DNA from: a virus
DNA: 41,871 bases
Reading direction: 5' to 3' (one strand)
IMG/VR virus record: IMGVR_UViG_3300034061_000726
Location: 1 to 41,871 of that record
Position 1 is the stretch's first letter; every line of letters starts with the position of its first letter. Positions 5,375 to 11,010 of this stretch are shown in pieces. The notes under the pieces were generated by a model. The model made no database searches. It was not told where the DNA came from and saw only the letters and a list, made by a program, of their open reading frames with translations. The translations under genes and the position numbers were made by a program.

Positions 5375-5706
5375 TACGCGACGCCAGGAATGTTGTACCA
5401 TCCGTTGTACGTTTCGTGCGCCATCTTAACGACGGCTTCCTTGAAGCACTCAGGGAAAGCGATCACGACGGCACACCAAGAACAATCCTCCTCAAAGAAC
5501 TCGTTGCGATCGAACGAGCACGCCTTAAGGTGGTCGGGCATCCGGTCGTACCGCGCTCTGCTGAGTCTAAACCCTCGGTGTCGTGGGCCATCGATCCACT
5601 CGATTCCGTCGGCCACGAGAGAGCGCCTGACTTCGGGATGTAGGCTCCACTCAGGAGCGGGATACATACCGAACCCGAACCGCGGATATTCCGTCGTGGC
5701 GCTCAT
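5374..5706 (-). CDS. Hypothetical 110-residue early protein
   Basis: No family recognised. It is rich in aromatic residues (Y-P-R-F-G-F-G-M-Y-P near the N-terminus, Y-N-G-W-Y-N near the C-terminus) and has two close cysteines (E-D-C-S-W-C). The ATG at 5706 overlaps the upstream TGA (ATGA) and has GGAG upstream; a GTG seven codons earlier is less likely. Coupled translation with the zinc-ribbon gene is inferred. Confidence 0.75.
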   Translation of the reverse strand: MSATTEYPRFGFGMYPAPEWSLHPEVRRSLVADGIEWIDGPRHRGFRLSRARYDRMPDHLKACSFDRNEFFEEDCSWCAVVIAFPECFKEAVVKMAHETYNGWYNIPGVA

Positions 5707-5936
5707 TGCTCCACCCCCTGACGGCACAAGCCGCAGCGACCGGTGTCGTCGCCGTCGTTCGGCTCACCGCAGTTCCAGCACTTCTCGTCCCACTCCGTCG
5801 CCGGGATTGCTCCGGGCAGGGGCAGGGCGAGGTCCGCCTTCATCTTGGCGATCAGCGCGTTCATTGCCGCTTGCAGCTGATTAAGTTCCCGCATGTCGGC
5901 TTGCATCTGTTCACGGGTCAAGGATTCGTTGCACAT
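5703..5936 (-). CDS. Small zinc-ribbon early protein
   Basis: The 77-residue product has an N-terminal helix with a heptad-like pattern (near residues 8-38), suggesting a coiled coil. The C-terminal part contains C-W-N-C-G and C-G-L-C-R, four cysteines spaced as a zinc ribbon. This suggests binding to nucleic acid or to a host protein, but the target is unknown. The ATG at 5936 uses the palindrome AGGAG at 5938-5953. It is the first gene of its cassette. Confidence 0.8.
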   Translation of the reverse strand: MCNESLTREQMQADMRELNQLQAAMNALIAKMKADLALPLPGAIPATEWDEKCWNCGEPNDGDDTGRCGLCRQGVEQ

Positions 5937-5937
5937 G

Positions 5938-5953
5938 GTTTACTCCTGTAAAC
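5938..5953 (-). promoter_or_regulatory. GTTTAC palindrome before zinc-ribbon gene
   Basis: The coding strand reads GTTTACAGGAGTAAAC, one base before the ATG at 5936. Confidence 0.88.
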
Positions 5954-5967
5954 TCGGCTTGAGACGA

Positions 5968-5984
5968 GCGGAGACGTTCCCCGC
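5968..5984 (-). promoter_or_regulatory. 5' leader hairpin, second cassette
   Basis: GCGGGGA, ACG loop, TCTCCGC: a 7-bp stem with one G-U pair, ten bases after the -10 box. Confidence 0.75.
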
Positions 5985-5994
5985 TGCTGAGTCC

Positions 5995-6023
5995 ATTATA
6001 CCACAATTAGGCTGACGTGTCAA
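5995..6023 (-). promoter_or_regulatory. Early sigma70 promoter (second cassette)
   Basis: Perfect TTGACA, 17-base spacer ending AATTGTGG, perfect TATAAT on the minus strand. Confidence 0.93.
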
Positions 6024-6075
6024 GGGAATTGAATCCGCTGCTGACCTGAGCCGCCAGCCGCAGATGACCACCGCC

Positions 6076-6086
6076 CGCTATCATCG
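6076..6086. repeat. ATGATAG motif, copy 3
   Basis: Same 11-mer as at 5294 with CCCG/CGGG arms. Two copies in this gap are 90 bases apart. Confidence 0.65.
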
Positions 6087-6165
6087 GGCGCCACGCGCCG
6101 GGCCGGCAACCGAAGCGTTTCGGAATCGGAGCCGCCGGAGCTAGCCTGAGCCCTGAGCCATGACC

Positions 6166-6176
6166 CGCTATCATCG
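6166..6176. repeat. ATGATAG motif, copy 4
   Basis: Same 11-mer and CCCG/CGGG arms as copy 3. Confidence 0.65.
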
Positions 6177-6230
6177 GGCGCCCGGCGGCGGACGATGCCA
6201 GGCCGACCAAGCGCCCAACGTGCCAACGAT

Positions 6231-6262
6231 AAAACCCCCGCCCGGATTACTCCGGGCAGGGG
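6231..6262 (-). terminator. Intrinsic terminator of first early cassette
   Basis: On the minus strand CCCCTGCCCGGA pairs with TCCGGGCGGGG around GTAA, followed by TTTT. It ends the 237-residue gene cassette. Confidence 0.85.
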
Positions 6263-6270
6263 CAGGGCGA

Positions 6271-6286
6271 GTTTAGCGGTGTAAAC
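6271..6286 (-). promoter_or_regulatory. GTTTAC palindrome at end of first cassette
   Basis: The coding strand reads GTTTACACCGCTAAAC and begins immediately after the TGA stop. One arm base is changed (CTAAAC instead of GTAAAC), making it the only imperfect copy of the twelve. Confidence 0.75.
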
Positions 6287-7000
6287 TCAGGCCGTAACCT
6301 TCGCGCCACGCTTCGGCGCGATCGCGGGATAGGCGGCGAGAACCAGCAGCCGACACTCGTTCAGGGCATCGACGACGCGGCGGGCGCCGTCGGCATCCGC
6401 GGAGGGATGCGCGAGGGCCGCAGCGACCGCCCGCTTCAATTCAGCGGCGATCCGTTCGCACGTGATGCCCGCAACGGGCGCGGGCGCTTCGGCGTCGTCG
6501 CTGGCATCGCTGGCGTCGTCGTCGGCATCGCTGGCGTCGGGCGTCGTCGTCGTCGAGCCCGTCGCTGCCGGAGCGGGCCGGAGCGATTCAGCGACCGCGG
6601 CGGCGAGGGCGTCGGCATCGCAATTGCGAAGGTAATCCGCGCGGGCGGCGGCGTCCTTCGCCTTACTCAGGGACTGCAACGTCCGTGCAACGTATTCCGA
6701 CGACACGAGCGAAGTACCAGCGTCACGTTCGGCGTCGAGCCAGCGACCGAACGTAACCAATTGCGACACGCGGCCCTTGGACAGGACCTTGACGCCGGAA
6801 TTAACCGTGTACCACCGATAGAATCCCTTGCCGTCGGCGTCAACGTAACCCTTGCATTCGTCGTGCTCACTCGCCGCGGCGAGAACCACGGCAAGGGCGG
6901 AAGTGCCCGACGAGTATGCGGCGGCGGCGGTCGTCAATGCGCCCACGAGACGCGAACCCGAGAGAGCGAGAACGGAAGCGATAGAAGCGTAGCGAGCCAT
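6287..7000 (-). CDS. First early protein, Ala-rich, 237 residues
   Basis: No family recognised. Residues about 1-150 form an Ala-rich, probably helical domain containing an F-Y-R-W-Y-T-V-N-S-G segment. Residues about 155-185 are a low-complexity Thr/Asp/Ala/Ser acidic linker, and the last 60 are a second helical domain. The gene is visibly richer in G and C than its neighbours. The start is ATG 7000, with AGGAG inside the 18-bp palindrome at 7004-7021; an upstream in-frame start would read through the palindrome and is rejected. As the first gene to enter the cell on the inferred genome map, a host-takeover role is plausible but unproven. Confidence 0.8.
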   Translation of the reverse strand: MARYASIASVLALSGSRLVGALTTAAAAYSSGTSALAVVLAAASEHDECKGYVDADGKGFYRWYTVNSGVKVLSKGRVSQLVTFGRWLDAERDAGTSLVSSEYVARTLQSLSKAKDAAARADYLRNCDADALAAAVAESLRPAPAATGSTTTTPDASDADDDASDASDDAEAPAPVAGITCERIAAELKRAVAAALAHPSADADGARRVVDALNECRLLVLAAYPAIAPKRGAKVTA

Positions 7001-7003
7001 TGT

Positions 7004-7021
7004 GTTTACTCCTGTGTAAAC
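7004..7021 (-). promoter_or_regulatory. GTTTAC palindrome, first gene (6-base centre)
   Basis: The coding strand reads GTTTACACAGGAGTAAAC: the same arms with a 6-base centre that still gives AGGAG. Confidence 0.85.
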
Positions 7022-7040
7022 CGTTGTGTGTGTCGCGCGA

Positions 7041-7057
7041 CCGGGCAACGTGCCCGG
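7041..7057 (-). promoter_or_regulatory. 5' leader hairpin, first cassette
   Basis: CCGGGCA, CGT loop, TGCCCGG: a perfect 7-bp stem, 14 bases after the -10 box. Its sequence is unrelated to the other leaders. Confidence 0.7.
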
Positions 7058-7071
7058 ATGCCGACGCGAAT

Positions 7072-7100
7072 AGGGTAGCACAATTCCGATGGCAGGTCAA
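7072..7100 (-). promoter_or_regulatory. Early sigma70 promoter (first cassette, weaker)
   Basis: The minus strand has TTGACC, 17 bases, TACCCT. The spacer shares AATTGTG with the other early promoters, but the -10 is poor. Confidence 0.65.
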
Positions 7101-7110
7101 GTCAATTGCG

Positions 7111-7240
7111 AAAAAAAAACGGCCAAGCGCACACGGAAGCACGCGCACGCGCTCGGGCACACGCGCTCCCGCGCACACGCACGCACGCCCACGCGCCCGC
7201 CCAGGCGCGCCCACGGGCGCCCACGCGCACGCGCGAGAGC
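7111..7240. other. Low-complexity GC-rich tract near inferred genome ends
   Basis: A run of nine A (7111-7119) is followed by about 115 bases of nearly alternating purine-pyrimidine G/C sequence (repeated cacgcgc, cgcacac and gcgcccac words). No gene is supported. It lies between the last late gene and the first early promoter, where a T7-like phage would have its terminal repeats. Confidence 0.6.
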
Positions 7241-7251
7241 TCGAAGGGCCG

Positions 7252-7273
7252 CCGGGGGGGAAGACCCCCCTGG
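7252..7273 (-). terminator. GC hairpin after last late gene
   Basis: On the minus strand CCAGGGGGG, a TCTT loop and CCCCCCCGG form a stem with one mismatch, about 20 bases after the stop at 7292. No T-run follows, so it may be a late terminator, an RNA 3'-end protector, or part of the genome end. Confidence 0.45.
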
Positions 7274-7291
7274 CTTGATATCAAACCCTGC

Positions 7292-7666
7292 TCAGATTTT
7301 TTCCCCAAAATGCCGCAACCCCTCAGTCCTCCTAAACAGGTCCGAGAGTGCGATCTCCAGTACCCTGACATCCCTCTCCGTCAGCCCGAGCTCGTACATC
7401 TCAGATATGCCATGTAGAGCCTCATGCAGGATCGTCATAAAGGCCGCAGGAGCCTCCAGGACGCCGTTGACTGTGATGGACGGGCTTGGGTAGCCCCTCC
7501 ACTCCCCGAAGTCTCCAGGAGCCATCCTAGCCAGTTTCACCGGAACTTGAATTCCACCGATGAAGACGAACTCAGGCAGGACGCCGGCGAGGTCGAATTG
7601 CGAGGGGGTTGACGTTTGCGGAGGTGAGGAGTTTGTCTGGGACTCCCCGGCTGACTTGCTGTCCAT
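7292..7666 (-). CDS. HEXXH putative metallopeptidase
   Basis: The 124-residue product has a Ser/Thr/Pro/Gln-rich N-terminal tail (about 30 residues) and then a compact domain. Residues 88-92 are H-E-A-L-H, an HEXXH zinc-protease signature, followed by an I-S-E-M-Y-E-L-G-L-T-E-R-D-V segment that could supply a third metal ligand (Glu). This resembles small minimal metallopeptidases related to the M78 or SprT types; substrate unknown. The ATG at 7666 has GGAAG upstream and overlaps the preceding gene by 95 bases in another frame. It is the last late gene. Confidence 0.72.
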   Translation of the reverse strand: MDSKSAGESQTNSSPPQTSTPSQFDLAGVLPEFVFIGGIQVPVKLARMAPGDFGEWRGYPSPSITVNGVLEAPAAFMTILHEALHGISEMYELGLTERDVRVLEIALSDLFRRTEGLRHFGEKI

Positions 7667-7940
7667 TGTCTTCCAGCTCCTCTCGGACGGACTGTGGGCC
7701 ACGGAGGCTCAGGAGCATCGACAGCAACATTGGGGCCAAAGAGCCGAAGTCCTTGAGCTGCCTGAAGTACCCAAATCGGGTCTTGTCAAATGTCGATTCT
7801 GGAACGGTCACCATGCGGTTCGGGTCGTCTTCGGCTCCAAACTGAGCGCCGTATTCGGCGTTGTCTGGAACCCAACGGCTAGATGGGTTGGACGAAGTCG
7901 GGCCGAAGTTGGACGGCTTGTCCTGTTTGATGAATGCCAT
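7572..7940 (-). CDS. Hypothetical 122-residue late protein
   Basis: No family recognised. The N-terminal half is Asn/Ser/Pro-rich with aromatic residues; a short hydrophobic segment (L-A-P-M-L-L-S-M-L-L-S-L) lies near residues 68-79; the C-terminus is basic (R-P-R-R-R-P-A). The ATG at 7940 overlaps the previous stop (TGATG). It shares the M-A-F start with the 45-residue protein upstream. Confidence 0.7.
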   Translation of the reverse strand: MAFIKQDKPSNFGPTSSNPSSRWVPDNAEYGAQFGAEDDPNRMVTVPESTFDKTRFGYFRQLKDFGSLAPMLLSMLLSLRGPQSVREELEDNGQQVSRGVPDKLLTSANVNPLAIRPRRRPA

Positions 7941-8077
7941 CAGTAGCCCTTCTTCTTCTTGATCTTGAGTTGCTTACGACCCTTCTTCTTGTTGGACGGG
8001 TATTGGTCTTTGTGCGTTCGGTTGTAGCCGATCGCAGCGCCAGTCTTGGGGTTCACCCCTGTCTCAACGAATGCCAT
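7940..8077 (-). CDS. Lys-rich 45-residue protein
   Basis: The start at ATG 8077 overlaps the preceding TAA (TAATG) and has GGAG six bases upstream. The protein begins M-A-F-V-E-T-G-V-N-P-K-T-G and ends in a Lys/Arg-rich tail with two K-K-K clusters. It is very basic and likely binds nucleic acid or the DNA in the head. The stop overlaps the next start. Confidence 0.72.
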   Translation of the reverse strand: MAFVETGVNPKTGAAIGYNRTHKDQYPSNKKKGRKQLKIKKKKGY

Positions 8078-8316
8078 TAGCGGCTCCGCTTCTTGATCTT
8101 GAAGCGAGAAGTGTCGATCAGAGGCTTAGCCATCTTGCCCGACTTAAGGGCGTTGCTAGGGCCACCGATGGCCGCTTGACGACCGAGGCTAGCAGCCTTG
8201 CTGTTTTGCTCCTTATGCTTGCGGCGCTTAACTGCCACCGCGCCAGGAGTGCTGACTTGATTCGGATTGTCGCCACCACCACTAGGAGCCTGAACTCCGC
8301 CACCACCCTTTGCCAT
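8077..8316 (-). CDS. Basic Gly-rich 79-residue late protein
   Basis: The product begins M-A-K-G-G-G-G-V, has a Gly/Pro/Asn-rich N-terminus, and a Lys/Arg-rich remainder ending K-I-K-K-R-S-R. No family recognised. The ATG at 8316 has AAAGG upstream; a longer in-frame start at 8361 overlaps the HNH gene and lacks a site. It is one of several tightly packed basic small proteins. Confidence 0.72.
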   Translation of the reverse strand: MAKGGGGVQAPSGGGDNPNQVSTPGAVAVKRRKHKEQNSKAASLGRQAAIGGPSNALKSGKMAKPLIDTSRFKIKKRSR

Positions 8317-8326
8317 GAGAAACCTT

Positions 8327-8548
8327 TCAATGCTTAGCGCGATTGATAGAACGATGGACAATCCTCAAGTTGCTAAGCTTGTTGTTTCGAGGGTTGCCAT
8401 CCTTGTGATCAACATCATGTGCTGATCCCTTCCGTACACGGCCCTTCCGGATCATCATCCGTCGAACCTTGTTTCTGTGCGCCCGGTCCTTCTTGGACTT
8501 TTCAGAGCTGTGGTACTTCTCGTACTCTTTTTTGTAGTTACGGGGCAT
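8327..8548 (-). CDS. HNH-type endonuclease
   Basis: The 73-residue product has a very basic N-terminal half and a C-terminal HNH core: D-V-D-H-K-D-G-N, then N-N-K-L-S-N-L-R-I-V near residues 44-64. This matches small phage HNH nucleases (metal-dependent DNA cleavage, often homing or packaging-associated). Being near terminase it could assist packaging or be a mobile gene; the sequence does not decide. The start is ATG 8548, four bases after the upstream stop, with only a weak ribosome binding site. Confidence 0.8.
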   Translation of the reverse strand: MPRNYKKEYEKYHSSEKSKKDRAHRNKVRRMMIRKGRVRKGSAHDVDHKDGNPRNNKLSNLRIVHRSINRAKH

Positions 8549-8551
8549 TGT

Positions 8552-8821
8552 TCACCACGCCTTGCAAGACCAATACCGGGCCTTGTCCTTCGGTCCAGGT
8601 GTTGCACAGTTGTGCCTAGCCCGGAAGTTTGATCTCCGTCCTGGGATGTGTTTCTTGATCTTCATGTTCGGGTCTCCAAATCGGACAACCTTCACAGAAG
8701 AACCAGACTTCACGCATACCGCAGACTTCTTCGGACCCCCCGGAGTCTTCCAGGGCTTGTTCAAGGACTTACCCTTGCAAGCCGAAGTAATTCGGAGTTT
8801 GTTCATAGTTGTTTTCACCAT
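8552..8821 (-). CDS. Conserved phage protein with FRARHxC and YWSC motifs
   Basis: The 89-residue product contains P-W-K-T-P-G-G-P-K-K, V-R-F-G-D-P-N-M-K-I, F-R-A-R-H-N-C and, at the end, Y-W-S-C-K-A-W. I recognise this pattern from uncharacterised proteins of marine and freshwater phages; no function is established. The conserved Cys and His could bind metal. The start could be ATG 8821 or ATG 8806; neither has a strong Shine-Dalgarno sequence, and a large hairpin lies just upstream. Confidence 0.75.
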   Translation of the reverse strand: MVKTTMNKLRITSACKGKSLNKPWKTPGGPKKSAVCVKSGSSVKVVRFGDPNMKIKKHIPGRRSNFRARHNCATPGPKDKARYWSCKAW

Positions 8822-8832
8822 TCCAAGATCCG

Positions 8833-8920
8833 CGTAGATCCCCCCCTACCCCCCCATAGACAAGCCGAAGCCCGCCGACGGCGAACCGTTTTCTAGGGGG
8901 ATAGGGAGAGATCTACAGGC
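8833..8920 (-). promoter_or_regulatory. Long imperfect inverted repeat after terminase block
   Basis: The arms are 8897-8920 (minus strand begins GTAGATCTCTCCCTATCCCC) and 8833-8858 (minus strand ends GGGGGATCTAC). The differences between arms give G-U pairs in minus-strand RNA but C-A mismatches in plus-strand RNA, which fits a function in the transcribed strand. The loop is about 35-40 bases. It may be a terminator, an RNase III site or an RNA stabiliser. Confidence 0.6.
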
Positions 8921-8957
8921 TCGGAAACCATTCCTGAGTCCGGTGAGTCCCCAGACG

Positions 8958-9167
8958 CTAATCGTCCATCAGGTCATCGATATCGTTCGGAAGGCGGTCA
9001 CGGAGCTCCTTCATAGCCCGAGCTAGGGTGAGGCTGGACCCGTTTGAGCCCTTCAGGAAAGCCTCGTAAGCCTTGACCGCCATCGCAGAAACGACGACAA
9101 GGTCGATGTAGATTTCGTCGTCGTCCGGTGGATCCATGTCGTCGTTGTACTTCACAGGCTTACCCAT
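8958..9167 (-). CDS. Acidic 69-residue protein after large terminase
   Basis: No family recognised. The protein has acidic ends (D-D-D-E-I near the start, D-D-L-M-D-D at the end) and a helical middle. The ATG at 9167 has a strong GAGGAGGGG site upstream and overlaps the terminase stop by 16 bases. Confidence 0.72.
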   Translation of the reverse strand: MGKPVKYNDDMDPPDDDEIYIDLVVVSAMAVKAYEAFLKGSNGSSLTLARAMKELRDRLPNDIDDLMDD

Positions 9168-10807
9168 GTGTCCCCTCCTCTGTCTTTGCGGCCAACGGCG
9201 GACTCCATAAACCTCGCCAATTCCCTGTCGAGCATCTCGCCCTTACGGACGGCAATGCGCCGGTCAGCGTCTTGAGCCATCTGTTGGACCCAATAGCCCA
9301 CAGCCATCGAGAGGACGTCCAGGCGGTCATCGTGGGCAAGGGAGCCCCTAGCGCGGGTAATGCGGCTCATTTGGTAGAAGAGCTGGTACTGAAGGCGGGT
9401 TTCGGACGACTTGTCTGCCGTCGTGTCGTAGTCCTGGCGGATCAGCCTGTCGTTGACTACGAGCCTGTGCTGGTTCATCACGGGCTCCAAAGTGTCAATG
9501 ATCCGCTTCTCTTTCTGGATGTTGTGTCTAATTGACTCGACAGTACACGGGTATTCGCGAATCAAGTGGGGCTTAAGCAGCTCCTCAAACATCCCGTCGC
9601 CAAAGTTGGATTCCACGAGGATGAGGTTTACCTTCTGCTTTTTGGCGATCTGGACGAGTTCATTCATCGTCTTTTCGCTGTAACCCCCGCTGAGCCCGCC
9701 GGCATCCGTGACGTACAGGAAGCCATTAAGCATCTTGACGACCGCGTAGGCCGTTTCGTCCGCACCCCTACCCGAGGGGTCGATTGCCATCACGGAGCCC
9801 GTATAGGGGATCCACGAGCCCGTAATAGCCATCGGGCGGTAGTACCTGTCCCCGTTGAAACCGACGCACGGGACGTCCGTAACCGCGTTCCTAATGTCCG
9901 CAGCCCAAATAGGCTTCTCTGGGGCAGACTCGTCGTTTAGGGCCATGACGATCAAGTCGGACAGTTTGAGCGGATACCGATCAAGGTCCGTCAACGTCGT
10001 GTCGAGCATGAACTGAAGGTCAAAGCCAGACCGACCGTAGCCTAACTCACGTTCCTTCAGACTGAACTCGTCAAAGCGCTTAGGCTCCGTCGGAGTCATG
10101 TCATCCGGCCCGTCGGCAATCATCGGAGCAAGCCGCTCACCGTAAGTCGTCCGACGCTTTGCGTCCGGATACCTGGCGGGCCAAATGCGAATCACATACC
10201 CGCGCTCCGCGAGTAGGTTGTAAATCGACTGCTCCGTCTGGGGCGTACCGAGGTAGATGATCTGCCCCCCAGGCTTCAGGACGGCCTCGAACTCCTTGAC
10301 CGTCTCAGCAAGCTTATCCCGGAGCGTGATCGTTGCGCTGTTGTTTGAGCTCTCGACGTCGTCCGCAATGATCAAGTCTGCGCGGCTACCCGTGATCTGA
10401 CTCGTAATTCCCTTGGACACTACGGACGGGGCGTGACTTGCCGGCGCAGGGCCGACGTCGAAGGCGATCTTTGAGTTGCGTTGCGTTTCCTTCGGGCGCA
10501 GATGTTGCAGCATCGGCATCTCATGGATCAGCCGAAGCGTGAACGTCGAGAAGTCGTCTGCGCGCTGCTTCGATGCAGACACGACGAGAATGTTCTTCGT
10601 CGGGTCCAGAAGAAGCGTGTGCACGACGAACGCGCTCGTGATCCAACTCTTGCCTACGCCGCGGAACGCCTCGACAATGCGTCGAGAAGGCCCGTGTTGA
10701 ATGAAGTCCGCAATGTCGTACTGGATTGGGGTCGGATCCGGTAGGCCGAGGTGATCCCAAACCAAGTACAGGAAGTTGCGAAAGTCTTTGATCCTGGGGT
10801 CGATCAT
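9152..10807 (-). CDS. Terminase large subunit (T7 gp19-like)
   Basis: The 551-residue product is the ATP-driven DNA packaging motor and nuclease. The Walker-A-like motif is R-G-V-G-K-S-W at residues 49-55; the Walker B region reads L-I-I-A-D-D-V-E near 145. The nuclease domain starts near residue 335 with M-A-I-D-P-S-G-R-G and has a later A-H-D-D-R-L-D near 515. T7 gp19 is 586 residues. The ATG at 10807 overlaps the small subunit's TGA (ATGA). Gene order (fibre, coiled-coil membrane protein, small, large) matches the end of T7-like late operons. Confidence 0.95.
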   Translation of the reverse strand: MIDPRIKDFRNFLYLVWDHLGLPDPTPIQYDIADFIQHGPSRRIVEAFRGVGKSWITSAFVVHTLLLDPTKNILVVSASKQRADDFSTFTLRLIHEMPMLQHLRPKETQRNSKIAFDVGPAPASHAPSVVSKGITSQITGSRADLIIADDVESSNNSATITLRDKLAETVKEFEAVLKPGGQIIYLGTPQTEQSIYNLLAERGYVIRIWPARYPDAKRRTTYGERLAPMIADGPDDMTPTEPKRFDEFSLKERELGYGRSGFDLQFMLDTTLTDLDRYPLKLSDLIVMALNDESAPEKPIWAADIRNAVTDVPCVGFNGDRYYRPMAITGSWIPYTGSVMAIDPSGRGADETAYAVVKMLNGFLYVTDAGGLSGGYSEKTMNELVQIAKKQKVNLILVESNFGDGMFEELLKPHLIREYPCTVESIRHNIQKEKRIIDTLEPVMNQHRLVVNDRLIRQDYDTTADKSSETRLQYQLFYQMSRITRARGSLAHDDRLDVLSMAVGYWVQQMAQDADRRIAVRKGEMLDRELARFMESAVGRKDRGGDTWVSL

Positions 10808-11010
10808 GCGGCTTCCGATTCAGGATCAAACGGCAGAGTCTTCGCCAAGTTCAACAGAGGCTCAGACTGTTGCGCCGTAGCGTCAATCCCGTTGTCCTTG
10901 AGGAACTGACGGGCGACTGAAAGATCAGCCGCGGTCGCACTTCCGTCTTGGATCCTTCGGAGAAGATCGTTTGCTAGTGCTTCGTGCAAAGAAGCGAACG
11001 TTTCTTTCAT
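10804..11010 (-). CDS. Terminase small subunit (T7 gp18-like)
   Basis: The 68-residue helical product contains the segment L-S-V-A-R-Q-F-L-K-D-N-G-I-D, typical of small packaging proteins of T7-like phages. It would recognise phage DNA and hand it to the large subunit. It is shorter than T7 gp18 (89 residues). It overlaps both neighbours by four bases, indicating coupled translation. Confidence 0.82.
   Translation of the reverse strand: MKETFASLHEALANDLLRRIQDGSATAADLSVARQFLKDNGIDATAQQSEPLLNLAKTLPFDPESEAA

Larger units (their letters stand above)
5954..6270. other. Non-coding gap between first and second early cassettes
   Basis: This 317-base stretch has no gene I support. In minus-strand order it holds a terminator (6262-6231), two ATGATAG hairpins (6176-6166 and 6086-6076) separated by GC-rich sequence, a consensus sigma70 promoter (6023-5995) and a 5' leader hairpin (5984-5968). 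Confidence 0.8.

Noticed and set aside
7001-7081. Longer start for the first early gene at 7081
   Set aside because: It would translate the leader hairpin and palindrome; AGGAG in the palindrome is correctly spaced for ATG 7000.
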